NCBI GenBank assembly: GCA_017557665.1 | Contig: JAFYYI010000065.1 | Span: 124,001 to 188,000 of the forward strand | Length of the DNA: 64,000 nt | Origin: Muribaculaceae bacterium | GTDB lineage: Bacteria > Bacteroidota > Bacteroidia > Bacteroidales > Muribaculaceae | Direction of reading: 5' to 3' | In this document: piece by piece, positions 23,924 to 32,926 of the stretch | Layout of the letters: each line of letters starts with the position of its first letter | Numbering within the stretch: position 1 is the first letter of the stretch | Translations under genes and position numbers: made by a program | Notes under the pieces: generated by a model | The model's input: the letters and a program-made list of their open reading frames with translations, nothing else | The model's database searches: none | What the model was told of the DNA's origin: nothing

Positions 23924-24231
23924 CGTTTTTTCTTTTTGGCTGTAACTTTCAGGAGGATGCTGAGTTCACGGACATCGTTGAGGAGGTCCCACAGGCCATC
24001 CTCGCTGAGGACGCCGCGCTTGAGGTCGGCGGGCAAGAGGCCGGCCTCGTCGTCGGCAAAGTCCTGGCGCCACAGGTCGCTGCCGTAATACGCCTCGAGG
24101 GTGGCAATCGCCTCCTGGGCCTCGTCCCACTTGTCGAGGGCCGCCGACAGGCGCTTCACGGCGGCCTCAACACGGTTCATCTGGCGCTCCATCTGGCGGA
24201 TGCGCTTGACTTGTTCTTTGTTGTCACTCAT
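23920..24231 (-). CDS. DUF4298-like small coiled-coil protein
   Basis: 103 residues from the ATG at 24231 (one at 24252 is possible). N-terminal heptad-rich helix (KRIRQMERQMNRVEAAVKRLSAALDKWDE), then YYGSDLWRQDFADDEAGLLPADLKRGVLSEDGLWDLL, which matches DUF4298 proteins as I remember them; basic end KKKKR. Cytoplasmic; role unknown. Translationally coupled to the nitroreductase gene. Confidence 0.75.
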   Translation of the reverse strand: MSDNKEQVKRIRQMERQMNRVEAAVKRLSAALDKWDEAQEAIATLEAYYGSDLWRQDFADDEAGLLPADLKRGVLSEDGLWDLLNDVRELSILLKVTAKKKKR

Positions 24232-24263
24232 GGCTGAACGTGAGTTGGTCATATCTTCAGGAA

Positions 24264-24812
24264 TCAAAAATTCACCCTGCGCTCGGGGGCCGAGAAAGAG
24301 CAGAAACGGGCGGTGGCATCCTTGATGTAGAGGATGGCCATGTTGTCATCGTCGGCCTTATACATCGACTTGAGGCCCTCGTTGCGGTTGAGGAACTCCT
24401 CCTTCACGGCCAGGGTCTCGTCGGCCACCAGCACGCCGCTCAGGCGCATCCACTCGGTGCCCGAAGGCTTCAATGCGCAAATCTCGAACTTGCCGTTAGC
24501 GTCCATCTGCTTGTAGACGTCCTTCACCTTGCCCGTCATGATGTAGAGACGGCCGTTGATGATTTCTGAAACGCCGAAGGGGCGCACGCGAGGCTGGTCG
24601 CCATCGGTTGTGGCAATGAAGAATGCTCCGCACTCTTTCAGGTAAGCCTGCACTTCTTTCATGTTCTGTTCCATCATTTCCTTGCTGATTGTTTGTTTGG
24701 TTGTTGTTTCTTGTTTGCTACCGGCCGTTGGGTCGGTGGCCTGATTGTCGTTGCCGGATGCCGTCAATACAAACAGCGCCGCCAACACGAGTAGAATCTG
24801 TTTCATCATCAT
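24264..24812 (-). CDS. Exported pyridoxamine-phosphate-oxidase-like (split-barrel) protein
   Basis: About 182 residues from the ATG at 24812 (two more ATGs follow directly). An N-terminal signal (ILLVLAALFVLTASG) lacks a lipobox Cys. A Thr/Gln-rich linker leads into a PPOX-like FMN-binding barrel: FFIATTDGDQPRVRPFGV, LYIMTGKVKDVYKQM and EWMRLSGVLV. Probably binds flavin; its export is unusual. Next gene is 33 nt downstream. Confidence 0.8.
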   Translation of the reverse strand: MMMKQILLVLAALFVLTASGNDNQATDPTAGSKQETTTKQTISKEMMEQNMKEVQAYLKECGAFFIATTDGDQPRVRPFGVSEIINGRLYIMTGKVKDVYKQMDANGKFEICALKPSGTEWMRLSGVLVADETLAVKEEFLNRNEGLKSMYKADDDNMAILYIKDATARFCSFSAPERRVNF

Positions 24813-24887
24813 TGTCAATTGGTTAAATCACGCCTTGGTTATGCAACAGCCATCGGCAGGCGAATACACCCGCGATGGCGTCTGTCG

Positions 24888-24895
24888 CAAAGGTA
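24888..24895 (-). promoter_or_regulatory. -7 box (minus strand) for the PPOX-like gene
   Basis: CAAAGGTA on the plus strand reads TACCTTTG on the minus, about 75 nt before the start. Confidence 0.5.
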
Positions 24896-24955
24896 AGACA
24901 ATTCCGCGACATGACAAAAAGAATTCCTCCCTCGTCAAGCCACCTCGGGCCTGTT

Positions 24956-25681
24956 TCATTCCAGCACAAAGCTGCGGGGATAGAAGTCGCTGTAGAAGCG
25001 GCCATCGGTTGCCGTAAACTTCAGCACGCAATAGTTGGGATCAGTAACGCCACCAGGATAATATTCGGTATCGCCATCCCTCCAAATCATCTCCTTGCTG
25101 GCAGCATCGGTCAACACCTCCATGGTGCCGCGCAGCATCATGCCCTTGAAGCCGTCGGCATCGCAGAAATAAATGGACGCCTTGGGATTGGTCTTGTAAT
25201 GGGCCACACGCAGGGAGAAGGTGTTGGTGGTGAAGTAAAACACCTTGATGCCTTCACGCACACGAGGCGACAACATGGCCTTGGTGCAGGGGAACCCCTC
25301 CTCGTCCACCGATGAGATAAAGGTAATGGGGAGCGTGTCGGCCATCTTGTCAATCAGGTCTTTCACACCCGCCAAGGCAGGATTCTCAGGCACAGCCTCA
25401 TTGATGGTCATCTCTTTGCGCCAGCGCTTCAAGTGAGGGAAATACATTTTCATCTGACCGATGTACTCCTCCCTTGTGATGGGTTGCGGCAGGCCCTTGT
25501 TGACCTGGTCGACAAACTGGGCGCAATGCTCGATCATCTCTTCCATCGTGCAGTCCTGCAAGAACTTGCCGTCCTTGTAGCAATAGATGCAATAATCTTC
25601 ATTCTTAGTGCCGTCGGCATTAGTGCCGAGAATAGCCTCGGTGAGCGGCATTCCGCAACTCTGACAAAATTTCTGTTCCAT
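24956..25681 (-). CDS. Zinc-ribbon plus pyridoxamine-phosphate-oxidase-like protein
   Basis: 241 residues. Residues 6-35 are a zinc ribbon (CQSCGMPL ... YCIYCYKDG) followed by the helical part of the putative zinc-ribbon domain; from about 110 a PPOX split barrel (DTLPITFISSVDEEGFPCTKAML, IKVFYFTTNTFSLRVAHY, NPKASIYFCDADGFKGMMLRGTMEVL). The domain pairing is known in clostridia and Bacteroidota. Probably an FMN or F420-type stress protein. Own -7 box. Confidence 0.87.
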   Translation of the reverse strand: MEQKFCQSCGMPLTEAILGTNADGTKNEDYCIYCYKDGKFLQDCTMEEMIEHCAQFVDQVNKGLPQPITREEYIGQMKMYFPHLKRWRKEMTINEAVPENPALAGVKDLIDKMADTLPITFISSVDEEGFPCTKAMLSPRVREGIKVFYFTTNTFSLRVAHYKTNPKASIYFCDADGFKGMMLRGTMEVLTDAASKEMIWRDGDTEYYPGGVTDPNYCVLKFTATDGRFYSDFYPRSFVLE

Positions 25682-25719
25682 TGTTATGATTATTTCTGAA
25701 TCCTTGTTTATCCTTTTGG

Positions 25720-25727
25720 CAAAGATA
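25720..25727 (-). promoter_or_regulatory. -7 box (minus strand) for the zinc-ribbon PPOX gene
   Basis: CAAAGATA, reading TATCTTTG on the minus strand, 38 nt before the ATG. Confidence 0.6.
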
Positions 25728-25772
25728 TACTGAATGATTGTTTTTCACAAGTCATTCCTGTTATAAAAGCCG

Positions 25773-26102
25773 TCAGTGACGGCGGTGAGGCGGAAATTCC
25801 CTGACCGAGTTGTAGGCAATCACTCTGTCGTCGTTGTCAAAGGTGACGACAAACAGCATTTCCTCGGCATCTATCACTTCGCCCAGCAGCTTGCGGTAAC
25901 CCCATTGCTCACCAGTCTCGTCGGCATTCTTTAACATAGGTGTGCCCAACAAGTGCTGGATGTCGCTCTTGGTCATTCCCAGTTCCACTTTATTGATTTT
26001 TGTCGTGTCGCGGGTAGCGATGCAACTGTATAAACCCAGGTTCAACACGAGGACGACGGCCACCGCGATAATTACCTCTTTCATTCTGATTACCGTTTTC
26101 AT
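25773..26102 (-). CDS. Small BamE/SmpA-like lipoprotein
   Basis: 109 residues (an ATG at 26084 gives 103). Lipoprotein signal with Cys in LYSCIATRD, then VELGMTKSDIQHLLGTP, the motif that starts BamE/SmpA-fold domains, followed by an antiparallel-sheet-like segment (WGYRKLLG, MLFVVTFDNDDRVIAY). Likely outer-membrane anchored. It follows the S41 protease gene by 15 nt. Confidence 0.72.
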   Translation of the reverse strand: MKTVIRMKEVIIAVAVVLVLNLGLYSCIATRDTTKINKVELGMTKSDIQHLLGTPMLKNADETGEQWGYRKLLGEVIDAEEMLFVVTFDNDDRVIAYNSVREFPPHRRH

Positions 26103-26117
26103 TATTTGTCCATTGTT

Positions 26118-27248
26118 TTAGTTGCCATAATTCTTGATAATATACTGCCATGCCTGTTCCTTGTCATCCAAATTGATGACACAATCTGGCTCCATGCAGG
26201 TGGCATCGACGGTGGCAGCATCGGGACGCGCAAAGAACTTGCAGGAAATGCTGCCCAAAACATCGGTGTTCGGGAGTCGATACGGAAGTACCTCGCCATA
26301 ATGGGAAGGTGAGAAGGTGGATGTCGTGCCAACGATGGTGCCGATGTGGTTGTCACGGGCCAGAGTCAGGAGTATGCCAGCGCTACTGTAGGTCTTTGAC
26401 CCCATGACAAAAACGACATTACCCTCATAAACAGCAGGTTGCTGATAGTCGGCAGGCATTTTGGACGAGGGCATCTCATAGAGTTCGTCTTTGTGGCCGT
26501 CATTTTCCCACCTGGCCTTGACAGCGGCGATTTTGGGATTATAGGCCGCCATGAGGTCCGAAAAACGCAGATAGGTGGTATAATTCTCCAACTTCCCGGT
26601 GGGATACAGGTGCTGGAGCAACGCGTCGCAAAGGCGGCTACTGCCACCACCGTTGTATTGCACATCCACGACCAGCGTTTTGATACCGGCTTCGCCCATC
26701 TTGGAGAACATGTCATCCAGGAATCCCTCAAAGGGATTGTCCGGCTCATCGACACATTGATTGAACTGCAGATAGCAGATACTTTCCGGCTGGAAAATGC
26801 GATAGCTGTAGAATGAGTCTTGCCGACTCATGATGTGCTGCTTGTCAGCATCTGCCGCGACTTCAGATTCCTGATTCTTTGCCATTTTGTTTTCTTGCAG
26901 GCGGGATTGGGTAGTGAGGTCGGTGTGCTTGTCATGCAGGGGGCCCAGGACATCAATGAGTGCATCAACAAAGTCCTCATCGCACTGAATGGACTTGCAC
27001 TGCTCAAGGAGTGCGTTTTTCTTGCTAAACCACTCGGCACGTCGATCGGCCTTGACGTAATAAGGATGGGTATCGGCCACCATATCCATAAAGAGGATCG
27101 CATCCTTCTGATACTTGTTGCCCGACTGATATTCCGGTTCCGTTTGATAAGCGGAATCGCTGAGGACCTTGAATTTGCTCACATCCTGAGCCATTGTTGC
27201 TTGCCAACCCACAAAGAGCAGAAACAGGACAAAAACACTCTTTTTCAT
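26118..27248 (-). CDS. Exported S41 family peptidase (tail-specific protease-like)
   Basis: 376 residues with signal peptide (ending ATMAQ). S41 core: TLVVDVQYNGGGSSRL and NVVFVMGSKTYSSAGILLTLA, where the Ser of the YSSAG segment is the probable nucleophile, then GTIVGTTSTFSPSHYGE. No PDZ domain is evident, as in the retinol-binding/IRBP-like branch of S41. Periplasmic peptide degradation is likely. Confidence 0.83.
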   Translation of the reverse strand: MKKSVFVLFLLFVGWQATMAQDVSKFKVLSDSAYQTEPEYQSGNKYQKDAILFMDMVADTHPYYVKADRRAEWFSKKNALLEQCKSIQCDEDFVDALIDVLGPLHDKHTDLTTQSRLQENKMAKNQESEVAADADKQHIMSRQDSFYSYRIFQPESICYLQFNQCVDEPDNPFEGFLDDMFSKMGEAGIKTLVVDVQYNGGGSSRLCDALLQHLYPTGKLENYTTYLRFSDLMAAYNPKIAAVKARWENDGHKDELYEMPSSKMPADYQQPAVYEGNVVFVMGSKTYSSAGILLTLARDNHIGTIVGTTSTFSPSHYGEVLPYRLPNTDVLGSISCKFFARPDAATVDATCMEPDCVINLDDKEQAWQYIIKNYGN

Positions 27249-27284
27249 CGTTTTCAGTTATAAAGAATGATGATAAATGCTCAT

Positions 27285-27914
27285 TCACACCAGTTGCCCT
27301 GGCAGGTGAAGTTTTACCTTGGCGGGAAAGGTCGCCTCATAGGCTTCAAAGGCCTCGGGGTTCTCGTCAGCCACAAAGTAGCCCTTGGGAGGTCCGTAGG
27401 TGGCCTCGGTGATGCCGTTCCTCTCCAACCAGCCGGGCATGAGTTCCTGGGCGAGGAAATAAGGCACCTCGGCATCGCGCGGCTCGGCGTGATAATGGAT
27501 GCCCAACTTGCTGGCCAAATCAAACCCCGCATGGCGATAGAAATTGATGTTTCCCTCCATGCACAGGAAGCCGATGCCCAATTCACGGGCCTTCTCCAGG
27601 GCATAGTTCAGCAGTTTGAGGCCATAGCCCTTGTGCTTATAGTCGGGATGGATGCTGATGGGGCCGAAGGTCCATGAGGGCACCCTCGTGCCGTCATCGA
27701 GGACGAGTTCGGCTCGCGAGAACATGATGTGGCCTATGATCTTGCCATCCTCCTCCATCACGAGATCAAGTTCGGGGACGAAGTCGGGATTGCTGCGGTA
27801 CTGGTTGAGCACGTAATGTTCGGTGCAGCCGGGACGATAGACGTTCCAGAAGGCCTCGCGAGTAAGGTTCTCCACCTCACGGTAATCACTGGGTTGTTCT
27901 AATCTAATCTTCAT
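27285..27914 (-). CDS. GNAT family N-acetyltransferase
   Basis: 209 residues from the ATG at 27914 (the frame is open to a TTG at 27947). Motif A: GPISIHPDYKHKGYGLKLLNYALEKAREL (acetyl-CoA pyrophosphate loop); the N-terminal IRLEQPSDYREVENLTREAFW and GFLCMEGNINFYRHAGF fit a YhbS-like GNAT. Cytoplasmic; acceptor unknown. Confidence 0.87.
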   Translation of the reverse strand: MKIRLEQPSDYREVENLTREAFWNVYRPGCTEHYVLNQYRSNPDFVPELDLVMEEDGKIIGHIMFSRAELVLDDGTRVPSWTFGPISIHPDYKHKGYGLKLLNYALEKARELGIGFLCMEGNINFYRHAGFDLASKLGIHYHAEPRDAEVPYFLAQELMPGWLERNGITEATYGPPKGYFVADENPEAFEAYEATFPAKVKLHLPGQLV

Positions 27915-27973
27915 CGGATAAAGTATTTGTTTTGCAAATATCGTCAATTAAACTGACACCCACAAGTGCAGGG

Positions 27974-30337
27974 TCACATACGTGCCTTCTGTTTCTCGCC
28001 AGCACCGGTGCCGCGGTACTTGCTGCTGGCCCTGTTGAACTTCCAGGTGAGGTCGATCATAAACGTGCGGCGGGCAGGGTTGCTGGTGGTCAGCTCGCGC
28101 GGGCCGAAGATGGTAGCCCCAGCCTTACTGGTGTTGAAAAGGTCCATGCAGCGCGCGTCAACAGTCAGTGAGCCCAGATGCTGCAGGCTGATATCCTTCT
28201 GCACGCCGATGCCGGAATAGAACCTGCTCTTGGTGATGCGGAAGTTGTCGTAGTCACCTCGCGACGTCCATTGCAACATGGCATTCAAGCGCCACGCGTG
28301 CGGCAGTTCGATGTCGTTGTTCCAGGTCAATCCCAGATACGGGTGGTTCAGCGTGAGGATGGAACCGTCGGCGGTCGGTGTCTTGTAGTTTTGGAAGATG
28401 GCAATCGCCGTCCATGTGGGATGCCAGCAGCCAAACACGGGCCTCAACGACGGGATGACGGTCAGTCGGTTATAACTCTCCTTGCTATTGATGGGATGCA
28501 CCAGGCTGACGAGCGGATCATCGGACCCGGGATAAGGCTCGGTGGACATCGTCTCGGAGTCCTTGATGCGGGCGTAGTTTAGCGACAGGTTCATCCACTG
28601 GTAGGCGGCATTGAAGACCAGGCTGTGGGTGTAGGTGGGCTTCAGGTAGGGATTGCCGCTCTGATAGCTGTAACGGTTGATATAGACGGTCGAGCTGGTG
28701 AGGCTGCTGTAGGCAGGGCGCTGGATGTCGCGGCGGTAGGACAGCGACAGCTGCACCTTGCCCACCGGAGCCGACACCACAAACGTGGGAAACCAGTCGC
28801 CATAGTCGCGGCACACCTCATCCTCGCGCTCATTGAAGTTGTAGTAGTCGTTCTTCAAGTGCTCGTAGCGCAGACCCACCTGGGCGAATACCAGGCCGAA
28901 GCGGCGGCCAAATTCCACAAATGCTGCCGTCGAGGACTCGTTGATCTCGGTGTCGGTAGCCTTTACCGGGACACTTGCCGTGGCCGAATAGGAATAGGCA
29001 TCGGTGCGGTTGTTATGGGAATACTCACCGCCCACCGACAAGTTGCCCTGCCACACGGGGTAGCTCAGGATGAGCTTTGATGCCCAGAAGTTGTTGCGGC
29101 TACTGGTGTTGCTCTCGATAAAGCGGTTGACGGTGACACCGTCCAGCACGGTTACCTCATTGGTGCTGCCCGGGGTCTCGGTACGGTCAAACAGGCCGTC
29201 CACGTTCAGGTCGATGCCCAGTGAGCCCACCTTGCCGTTATAATAGGCGTTGAAAATGTGCTTCCTGAAACGGTCGTGCTGCTCGACGTCGCTCACCGAG
29301 CGCTCGGTGAAGACGCCATTCACATAGCTATCGGTGATAAACTGGTCACGAAAGTCGGCGCCGGGATGGCGGTCATACTTGTAAAAAGCACCCATGCTAT
29401 GGTTGTCGTTGAACATATAGTTTATCTGCAGTTGAGGCGACCAGCCCTTCCAGATGTTCTTGCCTTCCTGCTTGACAAGGCCCTCAACCCATTCAGGACC
29501 CACAAAATAAGACAACTGGTTTTCCTGCAGCATCTTGGCGTGCCCGTAGCGGCCTGCCCAGAACGAGGCGGTGATGTCCAGTCCGCCCGTGCGGTAGTTC
29601 ACATCCAGGTTGTTGCTGATGGTGTGGCCATACTGGTACATGCCCGTCAGGTTGTCTTGGAAACTGAAGCCGTCGCCCTGGGCCTTCTTCAACGTGATGC
29701 GCACGACAGCCTTGGTCGATGCTGCATATCGGGCTCCAGGGTTCTGGATAACGTCAACGTGCTGGATCTGGTCGGAGCGCAGACGGGACAATTCGCTCAT
29801 GTCCTGCACCTTGCGGCCGTTGATATAGACCTCGGCATCGCCGCGTCCCAGCACCGTCACGGCGCCATCACGCTTGGCCTCGAGCGAGGGCACTCGGGCC
29901 AAGGCGTCAGATATGGTACCAGCCTTCTCCAGGATGGTCCCTTCGACTGTGGTGCGCATGGCCTCACCCTTGACGCGGGTCTTGGGCAGCTGGCTCTTGA
30001 CCACCACCTCGCCAAGCATCAGCGAGGCTTCCTTCATCTGAATCATCTGCCCGTTAAACGCGTTGGGGTTGAGGTATTGTGTCTCGTAGCCAATACTGGA
30101 CACCTTCAACAGGCCATCGCCCTGAAGGGTGACAATCTGGAAGTGGCCCTGTTCATCGGTCATGGCACCCTGAACAAAGGCCGAGTCGGGCATCGACAGC
30201 AACACCACATTCACAAAGGGCATCGGTTCACCATTCTCATCAACCACGGTTCCATTGAAATCCGGGGCTTTGGCAACAGCGGCTGCCGTCACCATCATTG
30301 CGGCCATCACGGCCATCATTCTTTTAAGCGCTTTCAT
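27974..30337 (-). CDS. TonB-dependent receptor-like outer-membrane beta-barrel with CarboxypepD_reg domain
   Basis: About 787 residues from the ATG at 30337. Signal peptide (ending AVAKA), then a carboxypeptidase-regulatory-like domain (FNGTVVDENGEPMPFVNVVL), a plug-like region (KAGTISDALARVPSLEAKRDGAVTVLGRGDAEVYINGRKVQ) and a long beta-rich barrel with alternating aromatic strands. The plug and barrel resemble outer-membrane receptor family proteins without a SusD partner. Cargo unknown; no SusD gene is adjacent. Confidence 0.85.
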   Translation of the reverse strand: MKALKRMMAVMAAMMVTAAAVAKAPDFNGTVVDENGEPMPFVNVVLLSMPDSAFVQGAMTDEQGHFQIVTLQGDGLLKVSSIGYETQYLNPNAFNGQMIQMKEASLMLGEVVVKSQLPKTRVKGEAMRTTVEGTILEKAGTISDALARVPSLEAKRDGAVTVLGRGDAEVYINGRKVQDMSELSRLRSDQIQHVDVIQNPGARYAASTKAVVRITLKKAQGDGFSFQDNLTGMYQYGHTISNNLDVNYRTGGLDITASFWAGRYGHAKMLQENQLSYFVGPEWVEGLVKQEGKNIWKGWSPQLQINYMFNDNHSMGAFYKYDRHPGADFRDQFITDSYVNGVFTERSVSDVEQHDRFRKHIFNAYYNGKVGSLGIDLNVDGLFDRTETPGSTNEVTVLDGVTVNRFIESNTSSRNNFWASKLILSYPVWQGNLSVGGEYSHNNRTDAYSYSATASVPVKATDTEINESSTAAFVEFGRRFGLVFAQVGLRYEHLKNDYYNFNEREDEVCRDYGDWFPTFVVSAPVGKVQLSLSYRRDIQRPAYSSLTSSTVYINRYSYQSGNPYLKPTYTHSLVFNAAYQWMNLSLNYARIKDSETMSTEPYPGSDDPLVSLVHPINSKESYNRLTVIPSLRPVFGCWHPTWTAIAIFQNYKTPTADGSILTLNHPYLGLTWNNDIELPHAWRLNAMLQWTSRGDYDNFRITKSRFYSGIGVQKDISLQHLGSLTVDARCMDLFNTSKAGATIFGPRELTTSNPARRTFMIDLTWKFNRASSKYRGTGAGEKQKARM

Positions 30338-30440
30338 ATCCAATATCGTTTATAAAATTGTTCTTTTTTTTACCCGTTAGATGCATAAAGACCCTAAAGA
30401 AGTTGCAAAAAATTACTTTTTTTGTCGGTTAGCTTTCACT

Positions 30441-30468
30441 CTAAACTCTCATCTCTAAACTCTAAACT
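30441..30468. repeat. Heptad repeat CTAAACT (minus: AGTTTAG)
   Basis: Four 7-nt units (CTAAACT, CTCATCT, CTAAACT, CTAAACT). The TAG stop of the LiaF-like gene at 30462-30464 is part of the array. Confidence 0.7.
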
Positions 30469-31013
30469 TTAATAGACACTCCACCAGCAAAGTTGCTGGC
30501 AATGATGTGCAGACACGGTGCTCCCGTCAGGATTCTCCCGGCGGCCTGGTTGCTTACACCGCCAATGAAGCTGTGGCTCTTGACCTGCACGTTGACGGTG
30601 GGGGGAACCAGCAATTCCACGCCACCCAGAAAGGTGCGGATGTCTATCTCCTCGTCCTCGATGATGACCGCCTCACGCAGGTCCAGACGCAGGCCGCCAC
30701 AGAATACGTCAAGTCTGGCACCATGGAAGGTTTCACCATGATAGACGTACTCGTCGCCACCGAACCGCACGGCACAATTGATGCGTTTGCCATCCTCGGC
30801 AGGAGGCACGGGGCGCTGGAGCCATTGCTCGGGGTTGCGACGGTAGCTGTAAATGATCAGTTCAATTCCAACACAAAAGACGATGAGGGGACCAAGATAC
30901 GCCATCCAGGGATGAGTCCACAGCCAGTTCAGGTCCACGATATTCCACATGGAGGCCAACTTCAACAGCGCCCCGAGCACGAGAATAATACCGATAATTG
31001 TTCTTCTAGTCAT
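30462..31013 (-). CDS. LiaF-like / cell-wall-active antibiotic response family membrane protein
   Basis: 183 residues from the ATG at 31013; earlier ATGs at 31025 and 31040 are possible. Two N-terminal membrane segments (TIIGIILVLGALLKLA and WMAYLGPLIVFCVGIELIIY), then a beta-helical LiaF-type domain (GARLDVFCGGLRLDL, DIRTFLGGVELLVPPTVNV, SHSFIGGVSN). Such proteins sense or repress cell-envelope stress signalling. Divergent from a LytTR regulator. Its stop codon lies in a heptad repeat. Confidence 0.8.
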   Translation of the reverse strand: MTRRTIIGIILVLGALLKLASMWNIVDLNWLWTHPWMAYLGPLIVFCVGIELIIYSYRRNPEQWLQRPVPPAEDGKRINCAVRFGGDEYVYHGETFHGARLDVFCGGLRLDLREAVIIEDEEIDIRTFLGGVELLVPPTVNVQVKSHSFIGGVSNQAAGRILTGAPCLHIIASNFAGGVSIKV

Positions 31014-31117
31014 AACCTTAATCATTATTTTGGGCAGCATTGTCGCTGCATGAATCACACTGCAAAGGAACGGCCAAAGCCTTTTTCTTGCAAAGTTTTG
31101 GGATATTCTGCACAGAT

Positions 31118-31169
31118 ATGTGACGAATGACAAAATAATGCGTGATTAACAGCATAAATGTGACGAATG
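31118..31169. promoter_or_regulatory. Paired 12-bp direct repeats upstream of the LytTR gene
   Basis: ATGTGACGAATG occurs at 31118-31129 and again at 31158-31169, exactly 40 bp apart. Relative to the predicted start near 31209 they lie at about -40/-51 and -80/-91, a regulator-binding layout between the divergent LiaF-like and LytTR genes. Confidence 0.6.
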
Positions 31170-31195
31170 GTATTGCCGAATAAGGACAAATGCAT

Positions 31196-31203
31196 TACCT
31201 TTG
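31196..31203 (+). promoter_or_regulatory. -7 box for the LytTR gene
   Basis: TACCTTTG, 7 nt before the ATG at 31211; it overlaps the N-terminal codons of the longer frame from 31190, which is therefore unlikely to be translated. Confidence 0.6.
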
Positions 31204-31210
31204 CCATGCA

Positions 31211-32155
31211 ATGAAAGAAGGAAAAGAACAAGGACAGCAACAGGAAACGATCATGATTCGCGTTGTCAGTTGCGTTTTCACCGTGCTTGCATTGGCCATC
31301 TTCAAGCCCTTCGGCCTGGAGGCATGGCAATGGATGAGCTACGTCCATCTGCTGATGTTCGGTGTGCTGGGCCTCGGATGTTGCATGTTGACCGACGGCA
31401 TCCTGAAATTTATCATGAAAATGCCCAGGTCCTATCAGCAAGGGGTTGATTACATCATCCGCCGCAACCTGTGGTTCCAACTCATCAACACCCCGCTTGT
31501 CGCGCTGTCCATCTGCATCTATCGTCACCTGGTGATGAGTGACCTGGTGGCAGGTAACGTGCTGTCATGGAGCAATTTCTTCGAGACGCTGCTCATTATC
31601 GCGTTCTGCTCATTTGCCATCGGCCTGTACTGGCGCTTCAAGTTCCGTAGCAGGTTTCTGGCCGCCGAGCTCGATGAGACCCGCCAGCTGAACGAGCAAC
31701 TGAAGAAACTGCAGCAAGAGACTCAACGCCAGGCCGAAGCGGTTGAGACAGCACCGGTTGCCGAAACGGCATCAGCCGAACAGCCTTCAGCCTTGATGCC
31801 ACAGCCCGAATCAGCAATCACTCTGCAAGGCAGTACCAGCGAGTCGGTGTCGCTTCAGATTCCTGACTTATTGTATATCGAAGCTGTCGGTAACTATGTG
31901 AAAATCTATTACTTGCGAGAAGGTGAGGTATACCACGACACCTTGCGTGCCACCTCTAAACAGATGGAGATGGACCTGCAAGCCTACCCGAGGATTGTCC
32001 GCTGCCACCGCGCCTTCATGGTCAACCTGCAGCAAGTGGAGCGTATTGTATCTCAATCAGGTTCCATGCAGCTGATTATCAAGCACTGCAACGACACCAT
32101 TCCTGTGTCTCGCAGCAATATGACCCAAGTCAAGGAGGCCATTAAACTCGCCTAG
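31211..32155 (+). CDS. Membrane-bound LytTR-domain transcriptional regulator
   Basis: About 314 residues from the ATG at 31211; the ATG at 31253 has AGGA 7 nt upstream and is the alternative start. Four membrane segments (VVSCVFTVLALAIFK, YVHLLMFGVLGLGCCML, LINTPLVALSICIY, LLIIAFCSFAIGLYW), a coiled-coil and Ala/Glu-rich linker, then LytTR (DLLYIEAVGNYVKIYY, RCHRAFMVNLQQVERI). It binds DNA directly without a receiver domain. The paired repeats upstream are natural targets for autoregulation and control of the LiaF-like gene. Confidence 0.88.
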   Translation: MKEGKEQGQQQETIMIRVVSCVFTVLALAIFKPFGLEAWQWMSYVHLLMFGVLGLGCCMLTDGILKFIMKMPRSYQQGVDYIIRRNLWFQLINTPLVALSICIYRHLVMSDLVAGNVLSWSNFFETLLIIAFCSFAIGLYWRFKFRSRFLAAELDETRQLNEQLKKLQQETQRQAEAVETAPVAETASAEQPSALMPQPESAITLQGSTSESVSLQIPDLLYIEAVGNYVKIYYLREGEVYHDTLRATSKQMEMDLQAYPRIVRCHRAFMVNLQQVERIVSQSGSMQLIIKHCNDTIPVSRSNMTQVKEAIKLA

Positions 32156-32192
32156 CATATAAAATAACAATGTTCAACAACTAAATACAGCA

Positions 32193-32867
32193 ATGAGGAT
32201 GAAACTATTACACATTATGAAAGCAGTTGCGGCCATTGTCCTGCTTTCTTGCATCAGTCACAGCGCCCAAGCCGTGGGACTCTCGCAGCAAGGGACTTCG
32301 GTAACCGACATTGTGCCCGACGGCTGGTCCCATCAAGAGGCACAGGGCGACTTGAACAAGGACGGCATCACGGACCTCGTTGTGATGGCAACCCCCGACT
32401 ACAAGGAAAACCTGAAGATACGCGACGACGGCTATGTCTATAACTTCAATCAGCCCGTCCTCGCCATCTATTTCGGCAATGGCCAAGGCCAGTTCCAACT
32501 ATGGAAACAGTATGACAACGTCATTCCGGCCGATGATAATGAATTTTGCCGTCATGATATCGTCCTGACAATCACCGAACGCAACACACTGCGCATCGCT
32601 ACAGAAGTGTGGTGCTCGGCTGGCTCTTATGGCACGTCGACCGACACTTACACCTTCCGCTATCAAAATGGCGACTTCTACCTCATCGGCATGGATCACG
32701 AGGAGACACAACGCAACACGGGAGAGTGTGTCACCACCAGCGAAAACTACTTGACCTGGAAACGCCAGGTGTTGACGTCAAACTTCACCAACACGAAACC
32801 GCCCAAAGAAAAATGGAGCAAACTGCCCAAAAAGCCCCTCGAACTTCTCGGCGACAGAGAGCTTTAG
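32193..32867 (+). CDS. Exported protein with FG-GAP/VCBS-like N-terminus, unknown
   Basis: 224 residues (further ATGs at 32199 and 32217). Signal peptide with LLSC (possible lipobox) and AQA (signal peptidase I site). WSHQEAQGDLNKDGITDLVVMA has the Asp-rich calcium-loop look of FG-GAP/VCBS repeats, followed by LAIYFGNGQGQFQLWKQY and a mixed beta C-domain. It begins 37 nt after the LytTR gene. Function unknown. Confidence 0.7.
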   Translation: MRMKLLHIMKAVAAIVLLSCISHSAQAVGLSQQGTSVTDIVPDGWSHQEAQGDLNKDGITDLVVMATPDYKENLKIRDDGYVYNFNQPVLAIYFGNGQGQFQLWKQYDNVIPADDNEFCRHDIVLTITERNTLRIATEVWCSAGSYGTSTDTYTFRYQNGDFYLIGMDHEETQRNTGECVTTSENYLTWKRQVLTSNFTNTKPPKEKWSKLPKKPLELLGDREL

Positions 32868-32926
32868 CGGTACCGGCGGTATGATGTCATTAAAACTGTT
32901 TGTTCTTCAATTTAACGGTAATAGCT

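Noticed and set aside
31190..31210. Upstream ATG for the LytTR gene
   Set aside because: It lies before and within the -7 box TACCTTTG, so it would not be in the mRNA.
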